NCBI RefSeq assembly: GCF_000972845.2
Contig: NC_040032.1
Span: forward strand, 17,832,871 to 17,896,870
Reading direction: 5' to 3'
DNA: 64,000 nucleotides
DNA from: Larimichthys crocea
Lineage: Eukaryota > Chordata > Actinopteri > Sciaenidae
Shown: positions 1 through 12,004 of the stretch, piece by piece
How positions within the stretch are numbered: position 1 is the stretch's first letter
Layout of the letters: every line of letters begins with the position of its first letter
Notes under the pieces: generated by a model
The model's database searches: none
Told to the model about the DNA's origin: nothing
What the model saw: the letters and a program-made list of their open reading frames with translations, nothing else
Translations under genes and position numbers: made by a program

Positions 1-1636
1 TTTGCCTGTTTATATAGCATAGTATATCTAATTTAAATAGTACATATTTATATTTCATATTTATATCACACAGTGATACTTCTTCAATACTTTATACTGT
101 CTGAAACTAATGCTGAGCTGACCTCGAATTTCTTATCCATCACATTTCCTTGTACTGTCGACCTTGTGTTAACCTACATAGGACAGATAAACCTGAAAAC
201 CGAAACACCTGTCCTACAATACACCTGTTGTGCAGTCCATCTGTCTTCACTCTGTTTTAGATTCAGAATAATCAATCAATTATTAATAATCAGTCAGTTT
301 ACCTTACAGTCATGTTCCATTTCACCTGCAGCTGGATGATCAAGCACAGAATACTGTAGAGAGAGAGAGAGGAAAAGAGAGAGTGTGTCTTCCAGGTGAA
401 AGTCCGCAGAGATTAACAACAGATTATTAACCACACACACACACAGGATCACGCCTCCATGTGACAGAAACTCACCTGTTCAAGGGAGTTATTCTCATTT
501 ATGACCACTGATAATCAATTACTGGTTATTGATTTTGACAGACTCTCTGTTCAAAGTTGTTTTTTCAGGTAAACACCTGTTTGACAGAACCAAAGTGTCC
601 AGTAATCATTTACTTCCTCTCAAGGTTGTTCACCACCACCTGACCACAGGTGTTTTTGATCTACTTTACTTTATGTCCACCGTCATCACTTCTAGTCTGC
701 AGTGCCCGTTTGGACCAGGCCTATAACTCAGGATATTGATGCAACACAATGTGTTAAGATTCACTCACCCGATCGATTCACACTTGTCAGCAATACCTGC
801 AATAAAATATGCCTGCAATATAGCATACTCGATACAATACACCTGGCGACTGACAGACTCAATCACTTTTTATTTCTTCCATCGGAATTAAACATGTTTG
901 TGTCTGTAATAAAATAAAATGAAATAATGAATAAAATCTGTTACACCTGATTAGAGACAAATAATCCAACAAAACAACCAAACTGGTTTCACACATGCAG
1001 CCTTTTTATTGCATTTATTTTATACACAATATTACAATAATAATATTTTTTTTTCTATGTTTGTCGTCACATTTTTGCATCATTTTCAGATCAGAGAAAT
1101 AAAATTTAAAAAAATGTCTGCGAGGATGAACAAATGAATCAAACCATAAAATATAATTTAACCAGTTCAGACCAGTTTGAACCAGACCAGACCAGGACTC
1201 TGAGTCTCAGCAGCTCTTCATTAATCCTTCACTTCCCTCAGTTCTCAGTAACTAGTGTGAAACTAGTGAATCAATAAATGTCTCAGCTAGTCAAGAAAAA
1301 AAGCATCTGTAGCGCTGCCCAATCAAGAGGATTCAACTACGTGAACAGGAAATCACTGCAGCAGTTTTTTCTAGAGGCTCAAAGACAAATCTTTGTGAAT
1401 ATATTATATATATGTTGTGCTGTGAGCTGCATCTGACAGTAATTACAGAAACACTGTCAACGCGAGCCTCCGAGGTCTGTACTCTACTCTCTAGTTACTG
1501 TAACCTGTTGCTATGGCTACTCCCCTGTTTAGCTCTGGCAGACTGCTCATTTCTGGTTGATGAAAAACAAATCAATACAGGCGCACCAGCACGGGAATGA
1601 TTAAAAGCCTCCGGTACGCTAACAGGATATAACGGG

Positions 1637-1878
1637 TTAAAAGTCCAGTGTGTAGGATTTAGCGGCACCTAACGGTGAAGTTGCTTGATTACAACCAAAT
1701 GAATACTCACGCCTCACCCTCTCCTTCCAAGCATGTAAGAAAAACTCTGGCAGTTAAAAGCAAACGTCCATATCTCGATTCTTATATTCAGGTGATTATG
1801 CACTCATGAAAACATACTAATGAATACTGTATTCCATTCGTGACAATAAATACTAAATCTTACACACTGGACCTTTAA
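1637..1878. mobile_element. MITE with TTAA target duplication (piggyBac-like)
   Basis: The left end reads TTAA then AAGTCCAGTGTGTAGGATTT, and the right end is its near-perfect inverted copy followed by TTAA. The roughly 22-bp terminal inverted repeats flanked by TTAA at 1637-1640 and 1875-1878 are what non-autonomous piggyBac-superfamily elements leave. The internal 190 bp has no coding capacity. The terminal sequence resembles a family I recall as common in percomorph fish; the superfamily call is an inference from the TTAA flanks. Confidence 0.7.
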
Positions 1879-2959
1879 TGAGCTCTGAGAGAACAAAAAA
1901 CTGACACTGAGTGCTGCTGTACAAACATAACAGGAAAACTCAGAACCTATATTTCCTCTGCAGGACCTAAACCCTGAGGGCCCTGGTTCTTTCATATATT
2001 CATTAAAACGTTGCCAGCGGATGACATAATCATCATAATTATACAAGTCTCTACAGCTGAGTTATTCTCCAGTGAAATCTGGTGAAGGAGAACGTTCTAC
2101 TAAACTTTGTTTTCTCTGAAATTCAAAGCAAGAGTCAAAGAAATTAAAGATTCATTAACAAATTATACTTTATATTAACTTTGAAGTAACTTTATATTAA
2201 CTTTATAGTACCCCCCCAGGAGGGCATGGGGTCACAACATACCTGTCGACACATGAAGCTGAGGAACATTTTTGTTTCTGCACCTGATCAATAATCAGTA
2301 GACCACCTGTCAATCACGCTGACTGGACAGTCGGTTTCCCCACCACTGCCAGTCTTTGTGCTAAGCTAGGCTAACATGTCCTGACCTCTCTCTGCTCTGA
2401 TTTCGTTTAAACGTTAACCTGTAAGCTGATTGACTGATTGATAAATGATCTGATTGCTGATTGGAGGACGCAAAAAATAAAACGTGATGTCATTGGTCTG
2501 AATCTAGTATCCACGGAAACCTCAGACCAGATGAATGAATGAACCGCCTTTTCTTTTATAAATATAAACTCTTCAATTAAATAGTTATTGATTATTTATG
2601 TCCAGCGTGATTGGTCATCAGTACTCGGCCCACCGCCTCTTAGCCAATCACAGCGCAGGATTCTCAGCGTCAGCTGCTCTTCAGAGTCGTGCTGTGGAGA
2701 TAGAGAGGAGAGACAGGTGTCACTGATGATGTCACTGATGTCATCAGAGACAGGCTGTGTTCAGAGTCACACACTATTGTACTCAACCGTCCCAGAATGC
2801 ATTGCGTTCGAGCAGTGTAGTAAAATAAACGCGAGTTATCAGATTGTTGAAGTACCGGAGCTTCAGCTGATCAAATATAATGTACTGTAGAAAATACTGC
2901 AGGAGGATCAGCCATACAGTCATGTGACGTCTTCACAACACCCATGATGCACTGGGCCA

Positions 2960-3255
2960 CAACAGACCAACAGAGTATGTAGTACATACTGACTCAGTAA
3001 GTAGTACACAGTATGTAGCACATACTGAGTCAGCATGTAGTACACAGTACACATTATGTAGTATGTACTGAGTCAGTATGAAGTACCCAGTACATAGTAT
3101 GTAGTACACAGTTTGTAGTACATACTGAGTCAGCATGTAGTACATCGTACACAGTATGTAGTATATACTGAATCAATATGACATACAGAGTACATAGTCT
3201 GTAGTACAAAGTATGTAGTACATACTGACTCAGTATGTAGTACACAGTACAGTAT
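2960..3255. repeat. Minisatellite of GTATGTAGTACA-type units
   Basis: About 300 bp of degenerate direct repeats built from TATGTAGTACA and CATACTGACTCAG blocks with an irregular period. The units are partly self-complementary (GTAGTAC, GTACATAC), so the array could form hairpins. The minus-strand open frames here are Tyr/Leu/Cys-rich repeats and not a gene. Confidence 0.75.
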
Positions 3256-5425
3256 GTGATCTAAAATACAGCCAGAGCACGGTGTCACCGATGTTATCAA
3301 TGACGTTTCTATATTTAATCAAACTTCATTGTTCTGTAATGAGAATAGAGGTTCCTGAGTGACACCTGATTAATACTGATAATATTAAATTGTCGATGAG
3401 AAGCTGCAGGAGCTAGTAATAGAGACAGTAATTATAACCACTAATATTCAGGTGATTCAGATTATAAATGTATATAGAATTACAGACCTATTTAACTGGT
3501 TATATTAAACAGAAATAAAAGGTGAGTTAAAGCTGCAGTAACAAACATCACGTCATCACCTTTAAGCTTATATGTTGAACTTATTTCTGCGGATTATAAA
3601 CAGTATCTATCCAGGACCTGCTCATATATTACGATACTTCGTGAGGAGCTCCTGGTATTTTCCCACTCTGGTTATCAGAAATGTTTTTACCTAAAATCAG
3701 CAGCATGTCGTTAAAACTCGAAACCCACTGATTTGTAACGTCATTAAAAAGATCTCAGTGGACTTTTAGTCAGAACACAAACAAAAATTCATAATGCTGA
3801 TATTTTGGGTAAAAACAGCTCTGTAGACCCATTTACCAAACATCTGTTTGCAGGTGAGAAAATCTGAGGTCTGCAGCCAGCGTGCCGCTGAGCAAAGGCA
3901 CTGCTGTGACTCCTATAGTCCAAACCACCACAGAAGAAGAATGCAGATTTAAATGACGACGATTCAAAGAGAAGTTTGACATTTTTTTTAATAGCTTTAA
4001 AACATGAGAAAAAAAAAAGAAAAAAAACCAAGTACACAGATTGACTCTCAGACGGATTCTTTTTTTTATTTTTGTGTTTCCGTTATTTTGTCCCAACAGC
4101 TTTTTTATTTATTTATTTTTTTTAGTTCTGATCTCTGATCTGCAAACAGACGGTAAAAAGAGTCTGACAGCTGAAACTACAAACAGCAGAGAGGGAAAAT
4201 CCACCTTCATCATCATCATCATCATCATTATCGTCGTCATGAGAGCAGAGCAGCTGTCCTGTCTAACAGTCAGTGTGTCCTACCTGTCCTACCTGTCCGT
4301 CTGTCCGTCTAATGTTGGTAAACTGAGGCTCCGGGGTCTCAAACACAGAACGAGTGACATGACAGCATCTGCATAAAACATCTCTGAGATTCAAACTGTG
4401 ATGATCAATACGTTTGATCAAACACAAACAGCTCTGTGACCGACTGAAGTACCCAGAAAGTTTCAGGGTCCTGGTCTGAAACTGATCTGATTCCTTTAAG
4501 TTTGTGTCGTTTCAGTCGGAGCACTGTTGCCATCGCAACTGCGGCTAGCTTTATAAACCAATCAGAAGACATGTCTGGACCGCTCAAGACTCAGCTCTGG
4601 ACCCTGTTTGGGCCCCCTGGCCTCAGTTTGGACAACCTTGTGTTTCACAGTTTTAGAAAGATAATAGAATATAAAAAAACGTTTTTCAGTCTTGTTTCTC
4701 TGCAGAACCCAGAGGAACCAGGAGAACTAACACAACAGAAAGTGACACGTCAGCATGTAACAGCGTTTCACACCGCCAGACTGCGGAAGGCTCGATGGCA
4801 TCGCATCAGAACGTCAGACATCTTGATGAATCAGAAAGAAAATGATACAGCTGTGCCTACCTTAGCAACTGTTGCTTAGCTACTGTCTGGATCTTAATTA
4901 GTGTTAAGAGTCTTATCGATGTAAATGTGTGACGACATGATGTCAGCCGATCAACAGGCTGAATTTTCACTCCACTCTGGCGAGACTACACTTGTCATAA
5001 TGCGACACACTGTGCATTAGACCTCGGTGTGTACATCACTATGAAATCATCAGTGAACTTTAAACGGATCGAACGTGACAGCGAGTGGAAACGCTGCCGC
5101 TGACTGACACCTGCCTCAAAAATGAGGATTTCAAACTGAAGACAGGGGAAAGTAACCCCAGATTTAAGCCCCGCCCACGACTCCCATGAACACTGACAGG
5201 TAACTGCTAAGCTCCGCCTCCTCCTCCAAAAAAAGGAAGAACAGGAAACAGAAAAAGGAACATCGTCCGTCTGTCTGTCTGCGTCAGTCTCTGACAGACA
5301 GACAGGTATCAGTCTGTGGAGTGGGAGGGACAAGCTCCTCCCGCCTCCTGTAGTGGGTGGGCAGAGTCGGAGGGGGCATGGCACGCATGGAGGGGGCGGG
5401 GAAGCGTTGGCAGTGGTAGCTGATG

Positions 5426-8400
5426 CTACGTTTCGAACTGTGTGAGCAGCGCCCGGACTTCAGGTGTGAGCTGTTTGGCGGCACTGGCGGCCTCGGCGAT
5501 GGCGCGGCGGTACGGCCCTTTCCTCTTCCTGTCAAAGCGGGACTGAAAGCTCTCCAGGAAGGGCGACAGCTGCGTGAGCGGCAGGAAGGAGGTGGTGGGA
5601 GAGCCAAACCAGGAGACGCGTGCCTCCTGCCGCACTGCCAGCCCCGTGTCGCCACGCCGCGACACTGTGATGCCGAGCACGCGTGCCGGCCACCAGGGGA
5701 AGCCATAGATCTTCGCCCAGACAATGTCGCCCACGCACACTGTCCGACCGTCGGGGAGCAAACACTTGGACACCAACTTGGAGAAGACAGAGGAGGACGA
5801 CGAAGACGAGGAGGAGGAGGAGGATGTGGAAGACTTACGACGCCTCTTCAGTTCACCTCCATCCTCCTCCTCCTCCTCGCCTCCGGCCTGCATCTCCTCG
5901 CCATCGGTTCTGGGGGGAAGTGTGGCGGGGGAGGATGAGGAGGGACACCGAGGCCCTAACAAGGAGGAGGAGGAGGACGGAGGGGGAGTGGGGGCAGGAA
6001 GGGAGGAGGAAGGCGGTTCTCCATGAGGGGGGAGGTCAAAGGTCTCTGTGGAGCTGCACTCTGAGTGAGAGGAGTCCAGGGAGGAGCAGCAGGGAGGAGG
6101 CTCTACAACATCATCTCCACCCTCTCCCTGTTCCACCCCCTGTTCCACCCCCTCCTCCTCCTCCTCCTCCTCCTCCTCCTCAGGTGGGCTGACCTCCTGC
6201 ACCTCCACAGCAACGCTGGCTACACAGGAGTGGGGTGTTGGAGGAGGAGCTGTGTTTGAGGAAGGGGGCGGCGCTGTGCTAGGTGTGGGTGTGAGGTCGG
6301 GGCTTAACACAGGTTTGGGAGGAGACAAAAGAGTGCTCTGTTTTGGCGGGGAGGAGGAAGAAGGGGAGGAGGAGGAGGAGGAGCAGGGCACCTGGCTGTC
6401 GTCGGTACGATACCTTTGGGGTTTGAGGCGCATTCTCGGTGGAAGCGGCGCGTGGGAGCTCGAGCTGACGGTTGTGCCGCTGAGGTGCTGGCGGCGAGTG
6501 AAGTGGACTTTCTGGTTGTGGTTCTGCAGCGCAGCAGCTCGGGTCACAGCCTTGGTGCGGACCTGGTTCTGGTTCTGACCCTGGTTTTGATTCTGGTTCT
6601 GGTCTTTTGGTCGGCGGTGTGACGGCTGTGGCGGCTGAGAACTTCTCGCTAGCTTCTTGAGAACTTGCCGTGCTTTGGAGCGATCGACGGCAGAACCTTT
6701 GGCCAGAACCTTCTTAGAGTTGAGCTTCAGACACATGCGGCTGGACGAGGATGGGGATGAGGATGAAGATGAAGCCACGCCCCTCAAGACACGGCGAGAG
6801 GAAGATGATGATGAAGATGACACACGTATGCCCGATGATGAGCGTCTGTCTACCGCAGCACGTCCTCCCTTGTCGTCGTTTCTCAGCCGCTTGACCTCAG
6901 AGGAGATCGGCCCTTCAGGTGCTCGCCGCCGCCGGGACGCCTCCTCACCCCTCAGATCCACCGGACCCCGCCGGGCCTCCCTGTGCCCGCCCGACGCCAC
7001 CACACCTTTGCACTTGTCACAGAGCACCTGGCGGGGGCGGAGCTTGATGGCGTTCATGATGGACGTTGGCTCCTCGCAGCGGTAGCGCCGCTTTGGCCGT
7101 TTGATCTTGCGTGGCAGTGGCTGAGGTAAGGCCTGGTTGTAGGTGTCCCTGATAAATAGAGGAGGGGGGTATGGTGCTCCCTCCTGGAACAGCGGTGGCG
7201 GTTTTGAGGTCCAGGGGTGAGGAAGGGGAGGGGGCGATGACGCAGAACTGGCGGCGACATCTTCCTGTTTGGAGGACGTGTCGTCGCTGGCAATCGGCTG
7301 TGACTGCACAGGCACCTGAGGTCGACTCCGGTCGTCTCGTCTGGGAAACACCGTGATGGGAATACCGTACGGTCCGAACCTAAACACACACACACACACA
7401 CACAAATGAGAACACAAATGAGAACCTTAGAGACTGAAATAAATAACCTGACGTTAAAGGTAAAATAAGTTGATTTATCAAGGACATTTTCAGCAGGTAA
7501 ATCAACATTAAAACCACTGTCCGTTAGCACCGAGTGTCAGCGTGGATCAGCTGTGACAGCAAGCTGTCACATATGTTCCTGTGTTGATCTGTATTCATAC
7601 GAAATCAGGCGTTACAGCAATGTGTTGCATAACTGGTGAGACGCTGCCTTTCCCCACTACTTGTTCTCCCTCTCATTGACTGACTATGACTATGTATGTT
7701 AACGGAGAGCCAGTCTCATTAAAATGGCTAATTGATCAACAAACTCCACCTGGATCACGCCTGGTTTTACTGATACCATGGAGACTTATTGCCCTGACTC
7801 TGTTGCAGCTTCTCTGCTGCAGGTCACTGTGGTTTTTCTTTTTTTTTGTGTGTGTGTGTGTCCCTCACAGCCTGAATCAACGACCCCCATTTCAGTGCCA
7901 CTGCAGCACTCGATTAGGTCTGAATTGGCCCTCAGAGTCAGGGTTTAGTACATTTTTGGTACAGCAGACTGTTACAGTTCAATGTTGTCGATACTCAAAA
8001 AATTAAATCAGACAAATGTCAGTTCAGAAAACTTTGACCGGCTGCATAAATGCTGTATTTTCTACACTACTACTCTAAGTCTGGTCACAGGTGCACTTTT
8101 ATGTTATTGATGTGAATCTGCAGTGATAGGCTGAACGTTCAGGTGACACTTCTTATTTACTTTAGACTCACATTTCAGTAGGTCAATATTGAACTCTTCA
8201 CTCTAACATTTGTCTAACAGCTTTAGTTACCCACTACACTTCTTTGTCTGTTTGTTTCTTATATATATATATATATATATAGATAGATAGATATATATTT
8301 GTATTTTTAAACCCATGTTTGTAAGTAGAAACTAGAAGAAATATGACGGTTCAACATAGACCTGCAGCAATGACTCTTATTTTCAAGTGATTAAGAAAAC

Positions 8401-9758
8401 ATAGTTATAAATATTATGTTAATCTGACACACTGGACCTTTATAAGTACAATTCTGGGGCAATTTACTTTAGTATTTCATGCTCCTTGTTACTTTAAGAC
8501 GTGTTGATATTCAGTGTCATTGTCACAAAGCGGCACAAAGTTGAAAACAGGCTGTTTTTCACAGGATATGTGATGATCATATGATGCTTGAGATTGTTGT
8601 AGATTAAACAGTGTACAAAACATTTCAATAAAATGTCACATCACATGAATGAAGCACGAATATTAATCCAAAAACATCAGATAAAACAGTAAAATAGTTT
8701 ACTAGAACATAATAACAAGTACTTATATTGCTCTAAGGTTTTAAATGCAGTACTTCTACCTGTAGTGGGGGATTTTTAGTGTGTATTAGTACTTTCTTAT
8801 TAAAGTTTTACCTTTTGGAAACGTCCATCAGCACCCCGGAGAACACCTTCTCACCGAGCCGGAAAGACACCACCAGCGCGTCATCGATGACGTGGTCCAA
8901 GGAGACCCGAACCTCGGACCCGGGACTCAGATCCTGCACAGAGGCGAGCGGCGGAGCACCGACACAGGGTTCGGGTCCGGGCTCCGGCCGTGAAGAGTCT
9001 TCAGCAGCGGGTTTTTCCTGCTTCACGGTGTCCGTTATCAGCCTCCTCTTCGGGGACCGGCAAGGCGGGGAGGAGTCCCGCAGGCCGTGGCTCGGCATCT
9101 CCTCGGTCCCAGCTGAGTTTTTACCGTATACCGTGTCCGGATCCAGGCCGTCCGGGACCGACAGCAGTTGCGCGGTACCGTCCAACATGGCGTCGTCCGC
9201 AGGACCGGGCCTCAGCTCGGGTTGGACCAGAGCCGTGTAGCCTCTGTCTCGACCCGCGGTCTCGTTTCGGTCCGTCGTCACGTTGGTGGTCGGTTCCGCC
9301 GGTTCCGCCAAAGACAGCCCGGCCTCGGTAACGGGCGGGGGGGCCGGGAAGGAGTGCAGGAAGACGGCGGAGGGCTGCGGGTCCGCCAGGATGCTGCGGT
9401 ACACGTTCCCGCCGCCCTCTGGATCCCCCGGTACTCCGGGAGAGAACCGGTCCATGCTGACCCGATCCACCGGGAAGTTATTGATCAGTTCATCGGTGAC
9501 GCCGTTATCAGACAGCGCTTTTCCCGCCGCGGGCTCCAGCTCCGGCCTGACATGGCGGCGCTCCTCCCCATCTCCACCATCCTCTACCCGGGGGACGACC
9601 AACTCCGCCGCCGGAGTTGGCTCGTCGCTTTCCTGCACGGCTGCTGGGAGTCCCGGGCCGACCGAGCCCGGTTGTGGCGGGCCCTCGTCGTCCGTAGCCG
9701 CGGTTATTGTTGTTGTTGTAACCGCCGCAGCTCCTGGCTCTGCAGCCACGGCCGCCAT
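5426..9758 (-). CDS. pwwp2a: PWWP domain-containing protein 2A
   Basis: Nuclear chromatin reader. In vertebrates PWWP2A binds H2A.Z nucleosomes and methylated H3K36 through its PWWP domain and recruits an MTA1-type NuRD-like deacetylase module (family knowledge). Two coding exons: 9758-8812 and 7379-5426, giving 966 aa; the junction is AAA-AG/GTAAAA to TTTAG/GTTC, phase 2. The start MAAVAAEPG matches the PWWP2A N-terminus. Residues about 290-315 carry the conserved block VSFRLGEKVFSGVLMD. The PWWP domain lies at about residues 863-945, with GDIVWAKIYGFPWWPAR and VSWFGSPTTSF, and the protein ends LTPEVRALLTQFET as in the family. Between them is a long low-complexity region with Ser, Pro and Glu runs that makes it longer than the human protein (about 755 aa). 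An intron of about 1.4 kb separates the exons, and two inverted CCAAT boxes lie upstream. Confidence 0.93.
8318..8445. mobile_element. Partial repeat copy, same family as 11100-11242
   Basis: Lies in the pwwp2a intron. The block GTAGAAACTAG...GACGGTTCAACAT...GCAGCAATGA...ACATAGTTATAAATATTAT ends in ACACACTGGACCTTTA, the same terminus as the TTAA-flanked MITE at 1637-1878. The left end is missing, so it looks like a truncated or divergent relative. Confidence 0.55.
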
Positions 9759-9833
9759 TTTCTTCCGCTATACTGCCGAGCGGCGCTTCGCCCCGCCCTC
9801 CTACCACACTGCAAGCTGCGCAGGCGCGCTACT

Positions 9834-9890
9834 ATTGGCTGGAGTGCCTGTCACTCATGTGAAACGAGGCAGAGCGCCGTCTCTGATTGG
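9834..9890 (-). promoter_or_regulatory. Paired CCAAT boxes upstream of pwwp2a
   Basis: Two ATTGG motifs on the plus strand (9834-9838 and 9886-9890) read as CCAAT on the gene strand, 52 bp apart and about 80-130 bp upstream of the pwwp2a start codon in GC-rich DNA. Paired CCAAT boxes are typical NF-Y-dependent promoter elements. No TATA box is evident. Their role here is inferred. Confidence 0.45.
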
Positions 9891-10509
9891 TTGATCCTGT
9901 GAGAGTCTGCGAGGCCGCCGCCAGGGGGCGTTAATTTTTTTTTTACAAGACACAAAAACATCAAAAGATCAATCAATCAACATCTGATCCATCAACAGAT
10001 TATCAATAAAGGCATCTCTGATTCACAACCAGATTAAAACAGATGATTGATGACAAAAACATTAATTAAAACATCCTTCTGAACATAAACAAACATTTGA
10101 TCAACATACCCTAAAATATGAAAAAAAAAAAAAACTGCTGGTGCTGTGGTGATAGACTATTAGATAAAACATCTGGTGTATTTTTCTACTATTAATCTAT
10201 TTATATAATCAATATTACTAAACTCAAAATCACTAAACCAATCAAATCAATACAGAATAGAAAGCTTGCTTTTTTATCAATAAGACTGAACTGTGACCTT
10301 CAAAATAAAAGCAATGGGAGTTAGATAGTTATTTGAATGAAGTAATCATAACAGAATGACCATCGACCAGTCAGAACCGAATATTGGTCAGACATTAATT
10401 ATATTGACTGAACATTACTTGATTATTAATGTTTGATTTTTATGTGGAGATTTTCACAGTTTTTCTTTCTCCAATGTTTTCAAACTGTTCATTAACATAA
10501 ACTGTTTAT

Positions 10510-10537
10510 TATATATATATATATACACATACATATA

Positions 10538-10574
<37 letters not shown>
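10510..10574. repeat. (AT)n/(CA)n compound microsatellite
   Basis: An AT-dinucleotide run (about 10510-10525) is followed by a pure CA run (10541-10574). Confidence 0.9.
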
Positions 10575-10576
<2 letters not shown>

Positions 10577-11099
10577 GTCAGTCCTGAAGTTTTCCAGACT
10601 GGCTTTCCAGATGTTTTTGTTGCTCTTCATGATCTTCAGGTTCAGGTAGATTTCAACCGAACAACGATTCATAAAAACAACATACCCGAGAATATAATCA
10701 AACCTGATGGTCCTGATGAGATCCTGATGGGGTCGTGATGGTTGTGAAGGCCCTAATGGTCCCTGATCATAGTAAAGTTCCCAGTCAGGATGCTTTCAGC
10801 TCTGAAAGGTTTGTCGCGATAAACTGTCTTTCAGGTCAGAAGAGTGGGTCTGATTGGGCTGTCTGGAAGAGGGCAGACTTCCTCATTAACAGCATGTTAA
10901 TTGTCTACTGATCCTTGATGATGGAGCCCCAACGTGTCGACCAGCAGAGAGCAGTGTTCCTTCAGGCATTGTGTCCCGATCGAAACATTACATAAATATA
11001 TAAACATATATGAACCTATAAACACCAAGTGCAAAATATTTAATTTATGATGTCTGATTGTTTCCTCTTTTTTCATTTTATATTTGTATTTTTACAGTT

Positions 11100-11242
11100 T
11101 TTTAGAAGAAGTAGAAACTAGGTACAAACTAGTAGAAGGATGACGGTTTAACATGGACGTGCAGCAATGATTCTTTTGTTCAAGTGAATATGAAAACATA
11201 GTTATAAATATTATATTACTCTGACACATGGGACCTTTAAAG
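11100..11242. mobile_element. Partial repeat copy, same family as 8318-8445
   Basis: Shares long blocks with 8318-8445 (GACGGTT..AACATGGAC, GCAGCAATGATTCTT, ACATAGTTATAAATATTAT) in the same orientation and ends ACACATGGGACCTTTAA. The terminus again resembles that of the TTAA MITE. No left inverted repeat found. Confidence 0.55.
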
Positions 11243-12004
11243 TACAATTTGGGGTACTTTAATTCAGTATTTCATGTTACTATAACCTTTACTTAAGTGA
11301 TCAATTGACTAAGTATTATAACAATGTGGTGGTATTTTTTTGTGGGTACGATACTGTTGTACTGATTTCTAAAAAATGGTTCTTACAGTAAAGACAGCAA
11401 CAGTCACTGATTACAGTTTATTAGTGTGTTACAGTGAGTTATTGATTATTGATTCATCATCATTAATGACAGTAACTGTTGTGTGCTGTGGCTTCATTTC
11501 CATCTAATCAATACCTTGGTAATTAAACAAAAGAGTTTATGCATTTAAACTAATTCAACATACATTTAAATGTTAGAAATGTGTAATTTTTCTGATAGAA
11601 AATGTTTTAATACTTAAAGGTGCCACTGTTTGATTCTCATTGGTTCATATTTTTGGTCATTAATGACTGATTGGTGGAGATTCAATCCAGCCATCTGATT
11701 GGTCGAGGTTTAGTCCAGCGGTCACTGGATCTGACGTCTGATTGGTCAGAGGGCATTGAGTCCAGTCCCTTCTGTGTCCTTCAGCTCTTTTAAAGCCACA
11801 CCTTCAGTGGTTGAGACCACACCACCACCAGAAGAAGCTCTGCCCTCTTGAGGTTGCCAGGTTGGCTTTCGTCCAGACCTTCACACAGAAAGTTTTCAGA
11901 TAGCATTAGCATCACCCTGCTATTCATAATCCAGTGGAAAATGCTAATGAAGGCAACACTGATACTGATGTTTTAGAGGCTAGCGAAGCTGTAGCAGCTA
12001 TTGC

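Larger units (their letters stand above)
1..5425. other. No coding gene seen; 3' flank or long 3' UTR downstream of pwwp2a
   Basis: I find no exon with coding character on either strand; the open frames are short and most lie in AT-rich or repetitive DNA. Because pwwp2a is read leftward and stops at 5426, part of this stretch is probably its 3' UTR. Minus-strand AATAAA hexamers occur near 4105-4115 and at 1005-1010, but which one is used cannot be told from sequence. A MITE (1637-1878), a minisatellite (about 2960-3255) and a CAT-trinucleotide run (4207-4229) are listed or noted separately. Confidence 0.6.
9900..12004. other. Intergenic, AT-rich; no gene seen
   Basis: Between the pwwp2a promoter and the 3' end of the SLC22 gene. 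It contains an AT/AC microsatellite near 10510-10574 and a partial repeat copy at 11100-11242 (listed separately). A minus-strand AATAAA at about 11416-11421 could serve the SLC22 transcript. No coding exon recognised. Confidence 0.55.

Noticed and set aside
2933..3245. Minus-strand open frames rich in Tyr, Leu, Cys
   Set aside because: They are translations of the GTATGTAGTACA minisatellite with no domain, start context or splice support.
5423..7085. Several plus-strand open frames of 60-170 codons
   Set aside because: They lie antisense to the pwwp2a last exon and arise from its GC-rich triplet runs.
9168..9902. Plus-strand 244-codon open frame
   Set aside because: It is antisense to pwwp2a exon 1 in GC-rich DNA; the composition is that of a shadow frame.
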